Shown here piece after piece: positions 21,429-34,214 of a stretch of DNA of 64,000 nucleotides; position 1 is the stretch's first letter, and each line of letters begins with the position of its first letter. The notes under the pieces are model-generated. The model made no database searches. It was not told where the DNA came from and saw nothing but the letters and a program-made list of their open reading frames with translations. The stretch is taken from positions 100,736,608 to 100,800,607 of the forward strand of contig JAIOJX010000025.1 of the NCBI GenBank assembly GCA_022376925.1, given 5' to 3'. The DNA comes from Tragulus kanchil. Taxonomy: Eukaryota > Chordata > Mammalia > Artiodactyla > Tragulidae. The translations under genes and the position numbers were made by a program.

Positions 21429-22012
21429 GGTTTGTTGAGTTCTTTTGAATGGAGCACTCAATAATTTTGTTTATGGTCATCTGTGTTCTAGGAATTCCTG
21501 AATCTGACCTCATCCTTGAGTTCCTCTTTATTCTAAGACACAAAGGTGAATTTTCAATTTTCTATTTCAGTGAAAAAGGTATAATTATAACAGAGCAAAC
21601 ATGCAGGCACAGTTTAGAACTGACTAAAAGGTCAGAAAATTTTTTCAGTATTTGAGATGGTATAAAGGACTCCATGGCTATGGAGCTTGTTAGTTTTGCT
21701 TTGAAGAGACAACCTCATGGTTGCATGAAATGAGATGAATAGGAAGGAAAAATACATGAGTTTATTGAAATCTCCATATTATAAGCTCCCAAGAGTTCTG
21801 AGCAGGCATGTCCAATCCTTTTCCAATATCTTTTTATTCTTCTCTAAAATGCTACATTCATGAAGCAATTCATCTTGTAGTTTAAATAATTTTCGCTATT
21901 TTCATTTTTCACTTTATTTTTATAAAGTGAAAAAAAGTCCCCTGTTACTCCAGAGTTACTGGAACAAGGAGAAAAGTGGGTCTTATTATAAACACATTGG
22001 AACTATAAATTC
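21429..22012. other. Unassigned DNA (copied at 22511-23095)
   Basis: AT-rich sequence with a 68-codon frame at 21449-21655 that shows no family resemblance. Probably non-coding. Confidence 0.5.
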
Positions 22013-22025
22013 CCGAGAGTTATTA

Positions 22026-22510
22026 GGGTCGATGGACTAGCAGAGGGTTAACCCCACACGCCTTGCAAAATAAACGGCCCTACAAGATCAGCAACAAGGA
22101 GCCTTCTGCAGACCTGCCAGCGCCTGGGAGTCCCACGGAGCTAGCGATAAGGAACTCACTCCATCAAAGACTTTCCACTGTGTCTGGAAAGACGCGAACT
22201 ACACATATGCCAGACATAAGTCACCGAGACCCTTGCCCCATACCCACAAATAACTCAAGGACAACTGACTCATCACTGGCATTCTGCTTAAACACAGACT
22301 TTGCCTCTGGGCATGCACCAAGAAACCCTCTCTTCCCTTTTTTATCTTCCCAAATAAAAATCCTCTCGCCCCATCTCCAGGCGCTAATCCACTGACCCTG
22401 CCTCTTAGGGCCATGTGAATTTTGTCCGGGAGTGTCGTCCTAATAAATGGCCTGAGTTTGCTCTGCTCTAACCTAGTCCAATTCGTCCTTGCTGCACAAA
22501 ATACCTTTCA
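22026..22510 (+). mobile_element. LTR-like element, third copy
   Basis: Repeat of 20943-21428 through duplication 7, lacking only the first base or two at the join. The 3' TG...CA border at 22510 is intact. Confidence 0.65.
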
Positions 22511-23194
22511 GGTTTGTTGAGTTCTTTTGAATGGAGCACTCAATAATTTTGTTTATGGTCATCTGTGTTCTAGGAATTCCTGAATCTGACCTCATCCTTG
22601 AGTTCCTCTTTATTCTAAGACACAAAGGTGAATTTTCAATTTTCTATTTCAGTGAAAAAGGTATAATTATAACAGAGCAAACATGCAGGCACAGTTTAGA
22701 ACTGACTAAAAGGTCAGAAAATTTTTTCAGTATTTGAGATGGTATAAAGGACTCCATGGCTATGGAGCTTGTTAGTTTTGCTTTGAAGAGACAACCTCAT
22801 GGTTGCATGAAATGAGATGAATAGGAAGGAAAAATACATGAGTTTATTGAAATCTCCATATTATAAGCTCCCAAGAGTTCTGAGCAGGCATGTCCAATCC
22901 TTTTCCAATATCTTTTTATTCTTCTCTAAAATGCTACATTCATGAAGCAATTCATCTTGTAGTTTAAATAATTTTCGCTATTTTCATTTTTCACTTTATT
23001 TTTATAAAGTGAAAAAAAAGTCCCCTGTTACTCCAGAGTTACTGGAACAAGGAGAAAAGTGGGTCTTATTATAAACACATTGGAACTATAAATTCAAGAA
23101 CAGAATTTTTAACTCATGTAACCATTACTAGGCCAGATGTCCATATTGATTAAGTCTACCCTAAAACTGTAGGAATTAAAATGCAATGCATTTA

Positions 23195-23557
23195 TTACCT
23201 ATCAAAGGGCAAATAAAGAGTGGGAGCTGCTATTGGTTTTGTGGTCTGGGCTCCAGGCTTGTGTGCTGACAGTCTGTCATGTCCTGTTCCTTTCTTAACC
23301 TTAATTAGAATTCTCCATTCCAAGGTTGCTGTCTGTAGCACTCCTGACAGTATAGGCTCCTGAACTGGCACAAACACGGCTAACCTCGTCCTCATAAAAT
23401 GATTCATTATGTTCCCCTGCTGCTCCCCTTCAGCAATGCCGATCTGCTCCAGTCCACACGCCAGGTCATATTTCCCACTCTCCCCACTGCCCTGCATCAC
23501 ACCCGAGCCAGCTGGTGAAAGTTTCCAAGCCTGGCTCAGGAGGTTATTTTTTGACAC
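23195..23557 (-). other. Unrecognised 120-codon open frame in a GC-richer block
   Basis: The longest frame outside recognised SINE, LINE or LTR sequence apart from a MER5-overlapping one at 39350. The predicted peptide starts MSKNNLLSQAWKLSPAGSG and contains GLEQIGIAEGEQQGN and AQTTKPIAAPTLYLPFDR, with no domain I recognise. The block 23190-23660 is less AT-rich than its surroundings. It could be an old retroposed gene fragment, an unfamiliar transposon piece or chance. Its first ~23 codons recur in duplication 8 but not the rest. Confidence 0.25.
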
Positions 23558-23834
23558 ATCAGGGCAGACACATGCCCTTAAGTGGAACTATGCTAAGACC
23601 AGAAACAGGGCAATTTGTCCAATTCTCCCAGTCACAGAGATTTTGAAAATTCTTGTTCCATAGCAGCACTAATAGCATGTCAACAATGAAAAAAAAGGAA
23701 AAAAAAAAATGCAAGGGATTGTCAGTAAGTGAGCCATGACCGAGGCTGTTCTTTCTAGGTGAAGAATCATTTTTTCTAGTGGTGTTAAGGTAACACAGGA
23801 AGTGCTTGGTATTTTTGTTTGTTTTGCTCCTGTT

Positions 23835-24010
23835 TTTTTAAAAATTCTTATGATAGGATAGTTGATTTACAACATTGTGTTAGTTTATACTGTACAGCAA
23901 AATATATCCCCATTTTTGGATTTCCTTTCCATATAGGCCATCTAAGAACACTGAGTAGAGTTCCCTATGCTATACAGTAGTTCTCATTAGTTATCTATTT
24001 TATATTGAGT
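23835..24010 (-). repeat. L1 3'-end fragment
   Basis: GATAGTTGATTTACAACATT, GTGTTAGTTTATACTGTACA, GAGTAGAGTTCCCTATGCTA and TACAGTAGTTCTCATTAG match the reverse strand of an L1 3' untranslated region found across laurasiatherian mammals. Copied at 24939-25114. Confidence 0.7.
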
Positions 24011-24234
24011 ATCAATAGAGTATATATGTTAACCTCAGCAGTTGTGTTCAAAAACACTTTTAAAAAGCTATCAGCCAACAATTTGCTGACTTGGAATATC
24101 CTGGAGTCTACAGATGCCTGCTCTGTTAAGGACAGGAAATGAGGCTCATGGACCAGTTGAAAGGGAAATAACACAAGTAACCTGAAAGACAAGAGGCCAA
24201 GTTTCTTGTGATCTGAAGTAACTCCACAGGATGA

Positions 24235-24360
24235 ATGTGAAGGCAGTTATCTGTGCTCTATGAATGAAGCTGTTTTCTGTGCTGTATGCGTACTGCCTCA
24301 TGGAATCCTCACAGCTACATCACCAGGTGCTACCACACCATTCTATAGATATGGGAAAAA
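24235..24360 (-). repeat. MIR-like fragment
   Basis: CTCATGGAATCCTCACAGCT and CATTCTATAGATATGGGAAA resemble the reverse strand of MIR. Copied at 25339-25464. Confidence 0.5.
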
Positions 24361-24938
24361 ACAATTCAGGATATTTTTAATGAGTTATCAATAAAGGTTG
24401 CAATATCATTTCATGGACAACAATTTAAAAAATAAGAAAAAACCCTCATAACTGCTATGAGCAAAGGCTTTGGGCTGGAAAACATCTGACTAATTACTTC
24501 ATGACCTTGAGCAAAGTTTAACCTTTATGAGAACAATACTAGTATCAACTTGCAGGGTTGGTGAGCAGACTGTATAAGACACACTATGCTTAGCCCTGCA
24601 TCACACCCGAGCCAGCTGGTGAAAGTTTCCAAGCCTGGCTCAGGAGGTTATTTTTTGACACATCAGGGCAGACACATGCCCTTAAGTGGAACTATGCTAA
24701 GACCAGAAACAGGGCAATTTGTCCAATTCTCCCAGTCACAGAGATTTTGAAAATTCTTGTTCCATAGCAGCACTAATAGCATGTCAACAATGAAAAAAAA
24801 GGAAAAAAAAAAATGCAAGGGATTGTCAGTAAGTGAGCCATGACCGAGGCTGTTCTTTCTAGGTGAAGAATCATTTTTTCTAGTGGTGTTAAGGTAACAC
24901 AGGAAGTGCTTGGTATTTTTGTTTGTTTTGCTCCTGTT

Positions 24939-25114
24939 TTTTTAAAAATTCTTATGATAGGATAGTTGATTTACAACATTGTGTTAGTTTATACTGTACA
25001 GCAAAATATATCCCCATTTTTGGATTTCCTTTCCATATAGGCCATCTAAGAACACTGAGTAGAGTTCCCTATGCTATACAGTAGTTCTCATTAGTTATCT
25101 ATTTTATATTGAGT
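24939..25114 (-). repeat. L1 3'-end fragment, duplicate
   Basis: Copy of 23835-24010 through duplication 8. Confidence 0.7.
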
Positions 25115-25588
25115 ATCAATAGAGTATATATGTTAACCTCAGCAGTTGTGTTCAAAAACACTTTTAAAAAGCTATCAGCCAACAATTTGCTGACTTGGAA
25201 TATCCTGGAGTCTACAGATGCCTGCTCTGTTAAGGACAGGAAATGAGGCTCATGGACCAGTTGAAAGGGAAATAACACAAGTAACCTGAAAGACAAGAGG
25301 CCAAGTTTCTTGTGATCTGAAGTAACTCCACAGGATGAATGTGAAGGCAGTTATCTGTGCTCTATGAATGAAGCTGTTTTCTGTGCTGTATGCGTACTGC
25401 CTCATGGAATCCTCACAGCTACATCACCAGGTGCTACCACACCATTCTATAGATATGGGAAAAAACAATTCAGGATATTTTTAATGAGTTATCAATAAAG
25501 GTTGCAATATCATTTCATGGACAACAATTTAAAAAATAAGAAAAAACCCTCATAACTGCTATGAGCAAAGGCTTTGGGCTGGAAAACA

Positions 25589-25735
25589 TCTGACTAATTA
25601 CTTCATGACCTTGAGCAAAGTTTAACCTTTATGAGAACAATACTAGTATCAACTTGCAGGGTTGGTGAGCAGACTGTATAAGACACACTATGCTTAGGGC
25701 CATATCTGGCAGAGAGTAAGGCTTTAGTAAAGGCA
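25589..25735 (+). repeat. MIR fragment, complete copy
   Basis: TAATTACTTCATGACCTTGA, GCAAAGTTTAACC, CAGGGTTGGTGAGCAGACTG and GCAGAGAGTAAGGC follow MIR on this strand with an internal deletion. The first copy (24485-24592) is cut off at the duplication 8 join. Confidence 0.55.
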
Positions 25736-26877
25736 AACCAATGTTGCAAATTATAACAGAGGAGGGCAGGAGACTGAAGAAGGAGGAGGAACAGTAAAAT
25801 GCAATCAATCAATGAGAACAGCACAAAATATGCTCATACTTTATTTGACCACAGGAAGAAAAAATGCTATATAAACCTAAAATTACTGATAACAGAAGAA
25901 ATCATAAGAGATTAAAAATCAATAGAAATGTCTGCCTAAAAATTTAAAATTTCTGCTTATAAGAACTAACCATAAATAGAATTAAAAGGCAAGTCAATCA
26001 CAATTATAGGTGCCAATTATTTGGAGAAGAGGAAAGGAAAGTAATTAGATGAGACTGTGTACCATTTCTGCTTCTGTGTTGCTTAGAATTTAATTGGAAA
26101 TTGGGATCACATTCACATAAAATAATAATTATAGAACACTATAAATATGCAATTATTAGAGGGAACTAATTATATGTATAAGTCTGGGCAAATATTGGGA
26201 AAGAAACAAGCTTTACTAGATGGGATCAATGTTGGATGGCTTCCTGAAGTTGAATACATCTCATTATGACATCCAGTTAGCTACAAAGAATGTTGTAGGT
26301 TGCTGATTCATGTATATTGCACAGAATTCCTTATTGTTCCACCTGACTGGATTGAATAAGGTCACAGTGAGATTTTAAATTTAGTTCTTCTTCCTCTTCT
26401 TTTCTAGTCAGAGGTTGGTTAGCTAGCTTTTCAATATTCAAAATAACATAGCTACATTTTATAAAGATACGGTCTTGAAAAGGCCTAAGGTCACAGACTT
26501 ATAATTACACCTGATCTCTCTTTACACACTTAGAGGTTGTAGTACATTAGAACACAAATGCACAATGCTAAGTGTCTGTAGGGCAAGACAATAGTTATAA
26601 CAAGTTGACTGTTTTCACTAATGTACTTTAAAAACTCTTCAATACATTTTTGCCTACACAATACTTTCTTCTTTTAAACTAAGTTTCTAAGTTTATAGTC
26701 TGATCTCCCTGACCATTCCTCATAAATGGTAAACAGTTTATGGTCTCACGGGCACTTGCTGGAATTATATTCATGTCTAGGTCTTCATTAAGTCCCTACT
26801 TCCAAATTTGTTTTTTCTCTCCTAGCTCTGATTTATGAAGCAGGCTTTTGTGTTTGGACAAGTTTACTATTTTAAGG

Positions 26878-26892
26878 ATATATCTATATCTA

Positions 26893-26937
<45 letters not shown>
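26878..26937 (+). repeat. (TATC)n microsatellite
   Basis: Starts with TATCTATATC interruptions, then about eleven pure TATC units. Of a length expected to be highly polymorphic. Confidence 0.97.
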
Positions 26938-28047
26938 CAATGCTTTGCTCAATATATATACCACAATGCTTCACTTAATTAAGAAAAATTTTACCAATAA
27001 CTTTAGACTTAAGTATTTTGCAGATCTGAGCTATCAAACTTCCATGGCAGCGTACCTTTCATTGTATATGTTACAAATACACTTTCAGAACAAGGATGTG
27101 TGTGATCATGAACTTACCATTGCATATGTCTCCTTCAGACCAGTAAGTGATAGGATCTCTTAAACAGAAACATAAATCAGAGTTGCAAAAAATTGCCCAT
27201 AGTAAAATGATTGCAGTGATAACTCTGAAAACCATTTCTGCTTCTGTGTTGCTTAGAATTTAATTGGAAATTGGGATCACATTCACATAAAATAATAATT
27301 ATAGAACACTATAAATATGCAATTATTAGAGGGAACTAATTATATGTATAAGTCTGGGCAAATATTGGGAAAGAAACAAGCTTTACTAGATGGGATCAAT
27401 GTTGGATGGCTTCCTGAAGTTGAATACATCTCATTATGACATCCAGTTAGCTACAAAGAATGTTGTAGGTTGCTGATTCATGTATATTGCACAGAATTCC
27501 TTATTGTTCCACCTGACTGGATTGAATAAGGTCACAGTGAGATTTTAAATTTAGTTCTTCTTCCTCTTCTTTTCTAGTCAGAGGTTGGTTAGCTAGCTTT
27601 TCAATATTCAAAATAACATAGCTACATTTTATAAAGATACGGTCTTGAAAAGGCCTAAGGTCACAGACTTATAATTACACCTGATCTCTCTTTACACACT
27701 TAGAGGTTGTAGTACATTAGAACACAAATGCACAATGCTAAGTGTCTGTAGGGCAAGACAATAGTTATAACAAGTTGACTGTTTTCACTAATGTACTTTA
27801 AAAACTCTTCAATACATTTTTGCCTACACAATACTTTCTTCTTTTAAACTAAGTTTCTAAGTTTATAGTCTGATCTCCCTGACCATTCCTCATAAATGGT
27901 AAACAGTTTATGGTCTCACGGGCACTTGCTGGAATTATATTCATGTCTAGGTCTTCATTAAGTCCCTACTTCCAAATTTGTTTTTTCTCTCCTAGCTCTG
28001 ATTTATGAAGCAGGCTTTTGTGTTTGGACAAGTTTACTATTTTAAGG

Positions 28048-28062
28048 ATATATCTATATCTA

Positions 28063-28107
<45 letters not shown>
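28048..28107 (+). repeat. (TATC)n microsatellite, duplicate
   Basis: Identical in unit count and interruptions to 26878-26937. Confidence 0.97.
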
Positions 28108-28400
28108 CAATGCTTTGCTCAATATATATACCACAATGCTTCACTTAATTAAGAAAAATTTTACCAATAACTTTAGACTTAAGTATTTTGCAGATCTGAG
28201 CTATCAAACTTCCATGGCAGCGTACCTTTCATTGTATATGTTACAAATACACTTTCAGAACAAGGATGTGTGTGATCATGAACTTACCATTGCATATGTC
28301 TCCTTCAGACCAGTAAGTGATAGGATCTCTTAAACAGAAACATAAATCAGAGTTGCAAAAAATTGCCCATAGTAAAATGATTGCAGTGATAACTCTGAAA

Positions 28401-29623
28401 ACTGGTTAGTAAAACTAACAGTAATGCTTAATAATATGGACTAGTGCTATAGGTAGAGTGCCTACAGATTAGTGCTCCCCATCCCATGGATTTTAAAACA
28501 AAATACCAATGCCCTGGTTGCAAGCCAGCTCTAATGGGTGACTAGTGGTGAGAATCACTAACGTGATATATGAAAGAGAAAGGGCCAACATGAGGAGACA
28601 AATGAGACATATATCCTTATCACTCTGACTTAATCACCACTCACAAATGGCTTTGGTATGAACCATGTGGCAAAAGTCATGAGATTCTCTTTAAATGAAA
28701 GGAAGCTGAAATGGAAATGGTGAATTTGTCATTGGAAAGTAGCACTGTATGTCCAACAGGAAGCTTATCAAAATCATACTGCACAGTATCACAGAATCAC
28801 AATTTCAATTCTTCATTCCCTGATGAGTACACATACCTTTGGCACACTATTTACTATTAATAAAGAAGAAGTTCATGCTTCTTTCAGCCCACCTGGCACC
28901 AGAATATGGAATCTTTGGGGGAACTCAGATAGTGGCGTTTGGCTTTGGGGAAAATGAAAACTGACTTGTTGGCTTCCTTCTTCCACAAAGAAACAATACA
29001 CGCTTTCATCTAAAGTTCTTACCCTAGTCCAAATTTCTCCCTGGAGTATCTTTTCACTGGAGCCTCATTGACTCAGAATAATTTGATATGACCTGTTTTG
29101 TAATGAGTTGGCTGCTACCATGATCACCATTGCATAAATACCTAATGAAATGAGAACTGTCTGTCTCCTCCATCCCTAGCCAGGCTTGCTGCCTTCTAGC
29201 CAAGAGAATATCCTGGAGGAAACTGTCCAGACATAATGTCTTCTGCAAGAGTTTATGTTAATAAAGTTTAAACTAAGGACATTTTTCTTCAGGATACTTA
29301 CTTTTGTCTAGTATTTTGCTAATGAAATACTCATTAGCTCTGTCCTTAAGGGCTTATTACTTGTAAAACTATCTCACCAGTTGGGTAACTGGAATAAAAT
29401 CAAAATCTGAATGCAGAAAATATTTCTATAGTTACACAAAACAGGGGTCTTTTGCTTTTGGTCATGAGCTCTACACTGAGCAGTGTTCTATTCAGCAAGG
29501 TGGCAACTGCGAATATTTTCTAAGAGACTAGTCTTACTCTAAAACAGAGAGAAGTTGAAATGTGGTATTTCACATGCATTTCAGCAGATGTCTTTACTTG
29601 CACACCACAGTAACAGACTGGCT
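28401..29623. other. Unassigned unique DNA
   Basis: About 1.2 kb between duplications 9 and 10 with no recognised repeat or coding signal. The 64-codon minus frame at 29054-29248 looks like chance. Confidence 0.6.
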
Positions 29624-30262
29624 ACCTAAATAGAAAAGAAATTGATTGGTTGCATTTTGTATAGTATACTGGTTTGATGGGAAGATTGGCCTATAAACAA
29701 AAAGTAAGGATCAAGGCAAGAATGAGAATCAAAGTACCATAAACCACTGGATAAACTTGTCAGATGCCACAGATAGAGAGTAAATGAGCCCCAAGTATTT
29801 TTCTCCCTCTCATTTCATGGTGGCTAGTTGACTGTGGCAGCTTTAAATTTACATTCTTGCAGTCCAAGTTCAGCAGGAAAGAGAACATGTTTTCCTGACA
29901 CCATTACTGTAAGTTCCATCATGTGTCATTGACTGCAAGAGGCAAGTGCCTATTCCTGAAGCAATTACTGACAAGAGGACTCAATCCTCTGATTGGCTAG
30001 GCTTCTCTTTTTCACTCACTCCCAGAATAGGATAAGAGACAGTCAACTCCATCTGACACCTGGAGTTGTTGAGAAGGGATGTTTTTCCCCCAGGAAGGTT
30101 TCAGAGTACTGTCATGAAAGGGAAGCAAATAAATACTAGGACATCACAAAAATGTGCACTGACCCATGAAAGATAGTCTCCACAAAGTTTTGGAAGTAGA
30201 AGTTTAAAATAATGAAAGGCAAAGGGGGATGCGAAAACATGTTCTATATCATATGTGTTAGG

Positions 30263-30469
30263 GATGAAGTCAGTTGCTGAGTCATGTCTGACTCTTCCAA
30301 TACCATGGACTATAGCCTGCCAGACTCCTCTGTCCATTGACTTCCCCAAGCAGGAATATTGGAGTGGGTTGCCATTCCCTTCTGCAGAGGATCTTCTCCA
30401 CTCAGGGATCAAACTCAGGTCTGCCGAATGGCAGGTAGATTGTTTACTGTCTGAGCCACTAAGGAAGCC
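30263..30469 (-). mobile_element. Bov-tA SINE, antisense
   Basis: GTCAGTTGCTGAGTCATGTC, TGACTCTTCCAATACCATGG, CTATAGCCTGCCAGACTCC, GGAGTGGGTTGCCATTCCCT, GATCTTCTCCACTCAGGGAT and GAGCCACTAAGGAAGCC on the reverse strand. Full-length. Confidence 0.93.
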
Positions 30470-30474
30470 TTGTC

Positions 30475-30692
30475 ATTGCTAATTAAAACAAAAATGAGAT
30501 ATTATTACACATCAATTAGCACAAAATCCAAAACATCGACAACACCAAATACTGGAAAGGAGGTAGAACAGCAGAAAGTTACCTCCATTGCTGGTGGGAA
30601 TGCAAAATGGTGCAGCCACTTGAAGACAGTTTGGAAGTTTTGTACAAAATAAACATACTCTTAACATAGGATCCAGTGAACTGAAAACTTAT
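30475..30692 (+). repeat. L1 3'-region fragment, cut at duplication join
   Basis: Same sequence as the start of 31555-32215, ending at the join of duplication 10. Confidence 0.7.
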
Positions 30693-31342
30693 CAGACCCC
30701 CTGACCTAAATAGAAAAGAAATTGATTGGTTGCATTTTGTATAGTATACTGGTTTGATGGGAAGATTGGCCTATAAACAAAAAGTAAGGATCAAGGCAAG
30801 AATGAGAATCAAAGTACCATAAACCACTGGATAAACTTGTCAGATGCCACAGATAGAGAGTAAATGAGCCCCAAGTATTTTTCTCCCTCTCATTTCATGG
30901 TGGCTAGTTGACTGTGGCAGCTTTAAATTTACATTCTTGCAGTCCAAGTTCAGCAGGAAAGAGAACATGTTTTCCTGACACCATTACTGTAAGTTCCATC
31001 ATGTGTCATTGACTGCAAGAGGCAAGTGCCTATTCCTGAAGCAATTACTGACAAGAGGACTCAATCCTCTGATTGGCTAGGCTTCTCTTTTTCACTCACT
31101 CCCAGAATAGGATAAGAGACAGTCAACTCCATCTGACACCTGGAGTTGTTGAGAAGGGATGTTTTTCCCCCAGGAAGGTTTCAGAGTACTGTCATGAAAG
31201 GGAAGCAAATAAATACTAGGACATCACAAAAATGTGCACTGACCCATGAAAGATAGTCTCCACAAAGTTTTGGAAGTAGAAGTTTAAAATAATGAAAGGC
31301 AAAGGGGCATGCGAAAACATGTTCTATATCATATGTGTTAGG

Positions 31343-31549
31343 GATGAAGTCAGTTGCTGAGTCATGTCTGACTCTTCCAATACCATGGACTATAGCCTGC
31401 CAGACTCCTCTGTCCATTGACTTCCCCAAGCAGGAATATTGGAGTGGGTTGCCATTCCCTTCTGCAGAGGATCTTCTCCACTCAGGGATCAAACTCAGGT
31501 CTGCCGAATGGCAGGTAGATTGTTTACTGTCTGAGCCACTAAGGAAGCC
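31343..31549 (-). mobile_element. Bov-tA SINE, antisense, duplicate
   Basis: Copy of 30263-30469 through duplication 10. Confidence 0.93.
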
Positions 31550-31554
31550 TTGTC

Positions 31555-32215
31555 ATTGCTAATTAAAACAAAAATGAGATATTATTACACATCAATTAGC
31601 ACAAAATCCAAAACATCGACAACACCAAATACTGGAAAGGAGGTAGAACAGCAGAAAGTTACCTCCATTGCTGGTGGGAATGCAAAATGGTGCAGCCACT
31701 TCGGAAGACAGTTTGGAAGTTTTGTACAAAAATAAACATACTCTTAACATAGGATCCAGTGAACTGAAAACTTATGTCCACCTTGCATATGGATATTTAT
31801 ATCAGCTTTGTTCATAGTTGCCCAGATTTGGAAACAACCAAGATACCCCTGAATGGCTAAAAAGACTGTTACATTTAGACAATGGAATATTTTCAGTGCT
31901 AAAGAAAAATGAGTTATCATAATACACAAAGACATGAAAGAGGTGAAAACACATATTACTAAGTAAAAGAAGACAACTTGAAAAGGCTACTACTGTATAA
32001 GATTCCAACTATATGGCACTCTGGAAAAGGCAAAACTACACAATAAAAAATAACAAACAATAAAAAGATGAGTAGTTGCCAGAGGTGGGAGAAGAGCAGA
32101 TAGAACACTGAGCACTCTCAGGGCAACGAACATACACCATATGATATCATAATGATGGATACATGTAATTAAACACTTGTCCAAATTTGTAGAGTGTACA
32201 AATGAGTATGGAGGT
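31555..32215 (+). repeat. Old L1 3' region (L1M-type)
   Basis: AAAATGAGATATTATTACAC, GACAACACCAAATACTGGAA, CATTGCTGGTGGGAATGCAA, AATGGTGCAGCCACTTCGGA, CTGAAAACTTATGTCCACC, GGAAACAACCAAGATACC and AGTAGTTGCCAGAGG follow the end of ORF2 and the 3' untranslated region of old mammalian L1. Many stops and deletions; no open frame survives. Confidence 0.85.
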
Positions 32216-34214
32216 ATCTAGCTCAGCTACCATATCTGAAATTCATATTAGACCAGTATTTCATTTCCTACTTAGTTCTCCCCATCTCTGCTCATCTTCT
32301 CTTACAAAAGTAAGAAGGAAAGAGTAAAAATAATGTCTAACTCAAGCTTTTCATATGAGATAATTTCAGGTTTAAAAGAATGATACATTTATGGAACAAA
32401 AGAGCCTTAAGTGAAATTGAACAAGAACAGAAAGAAAAACAATACAACACTAATCTGAAAGTAATGAATATTCAGAGGAAGATCTTTAGCTTCAATTACA
32501 GAAAATAATACCATTGCTCTTCTCATCTGCTCCTAGATACATCTTGGTTTAAGTAATTAATTTATCCCTGAGTCAAGCATACAAATGTTAGTTAACAATA
32601 TTCACTCTTTGAGTTTTCTCTTTAGGTAAGGTGAGCCCATTTTATAAGACCAATCAATTCTCCTATAAGGGCCAGGATTTTAAAAAAATTATTATTATAT
32701 TTTATTTTCTGACTATTGCACAGAGTTTCCTTCAGTTGCTGAGTTCACAAAGATTAAGCATGACTCCTGTTTCTCTTCCTTTCTTTCATGAACATTTATT
32801 GGGTACCTATTACTGAGGCCTCACAGAAGATATAAAAGATGAATAAGGCATGCTTCTTAAGAAATCAGAAATAGATCTAAACACAGTAACACACGGAGTC
32901 TATTCACTACAGTAGTGATATTGACCATGTGCTAGGTGGATTTACATAAGGGTGCCCTGGACAAGGAGATATGGGAGATGCAACTAACTCCAGCCATCAA
33001 CCTGTGAGCCAACGGAAGACCTGCTCCTTTCAGGCCAAAGGATTAGTTACTGGTGTGAGACTTTCCTGCCACCAGGGAAGATCCCATAGGAGAATTGTAA
33101 ATGTCATTATGTCCTGTCTCTAATCCACACTATGAAGGTATTAATCAGAATAGGATAGGCCATACTATATCCCAAATTAGCCCTGGATGACAGAATCATC
33201 AACAGTCTGAAGATAATGAGGCAGCTGCTGGGACCACTGGAAACCTCCTGTTTTCCAGAAGAACTTGTGCTGAGGCACTGAGGAGCTACCCCAGATTACT
33301 GGCTCAACAAATTATCAAATATAAAATTGTCAATAGAAGACAGAAAGAATCTGTCCTTGTTTCTGCCAACATGTTGCTTCATTGACCCTACTTTCCTAAC
33401 AGGTTAGCTCTCATTTTCTTCTCACTGCTTAACACAATGGTCCATACCTCACAGGCTTTCAAACGATGATAGACTGTTTGGTTATACTGTGTATTTGTCT
33501 ATAACCATAGTAGTTCAATTAGTATTTACATTTTACAATATCACACTAAAGTTTTTCAAGAGTTCAGATTTATTGTAATAGGCAAATGTTTAAGTAAACA
33601 ATAGTCTCTCAAAAGAAATTTTGTTAACATTTCCTATATCTATATCTATATCTATCTATATATATAATAGAAGACACTCACTAACTCAACAAAACGGTGA
33701 CAGCTATTAAAATTATATTTTTTATTTCTACTATTGCTTTTAAGAGTCATCCCACTTTCTTGGATAAAGACTGTCTCATTTAACTTGAAATGGTGCCAAA
33801 TATGTATGGGTTTTTAAATCGTTCCAGCCCCATTCATCCACCCCTCTGGGAGGAAAAGAAAACAACAATAACAAAAAAAGAAAGCCTAACAAAGCTGCTT
33901 CCACCTGGCTTTGAGCCAGGAAAGAAGAGCAAAGATCTAGTTATTACTGCAATTTCTAGTCCTGAATTATTAGAAAGATAGAGCCTAATCAGGGGACAGT
34001 CTTTTGTTTGCTTAGCAAAACCACATCTTCACTCTCAATGGAATCCTTACTTAAGACAGTAATAAGGAGAAACTGGATATATGAGCTAAGGAGCTAGAAG
34101 ATGGGAAAGGACCAAGATATTGTAAAGAAACAAAGAACAACTGAGTTCCAGGCTGACCCAGAAGCACAGTAGCTGAGGAGGTAGAGAGACTGTGTGGTGA
34201 AGCTCTACTGGCAT
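32216..34214. other. Unassigned unique DNA with an L2 scrap
   Basis: About 2 kb without duplication. Around 32780-32860, GAACATTTATTGGGTACCTA and AAGATGAATAAGGCATGC look like antisense L2. Near 33637-33668 there is an impure TATC/TA tract. The 63-codon frame at 33790-33981 has a lysine-rich low-complexity middle. No gene recognised. Confidence 0.55.

Larger units (their letters stand above)
20944..23095. repeat. Direct duplication 7, 1,082-bp unit
   Basis: Copy A 20944-22012, filler CCGAGAGTTATTA (22013-22025), copy B 22026-23095. One extra A in a homopolymer near 23012 is the only internal difference seen. The first 300 bases are also the end of duplication 6, so they occur three times. Confidence 0.92.
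23489..25696. repeat. Direct duplication 8, exact 1,104-bp unit
   Basis: Copy A 23489-24592, copy B 24593-25696, abutting, sharing G at the join. I find no difference, including the A runs near 23690-23710 and 24794-24814. Identity through long homopolymers argues against an old genomic duplication. Confidence 0.93.
26061..28400. repeat. Direct duplication 9, exact 1,170-bp unit
   Basis: Copy A 26061-27230, copy B 27231-28400, abutting. It includes a long TATC microsatellite with the same number of units in both copies (26878-26937 and 28048-28107). No difference seen. Confidence 0.94.
29624..31775. repeat. Direct duplication 10, 1,080-bp unit
   Basis: Copy A 29624-30692, filler 30693-30703 (CAGACCCCCTG), copy B 30704-31775. 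Near its end copy A lacks bases present in copy B (CACTTGAAGACAG against CACTTCGGAAGACAG, and one A in a run). A G/C substitution (GGGGGATGCG against GGGGCATGCG) lies mid-unit. Confidence 0.92.

Noticed and set aside
20943..22510. Provirus with paired LTRs
   Set aside because: The sequence between the copies has no viral genes or primer-binding site and recurs after the second copy, so the pair is produced by duplication 7.
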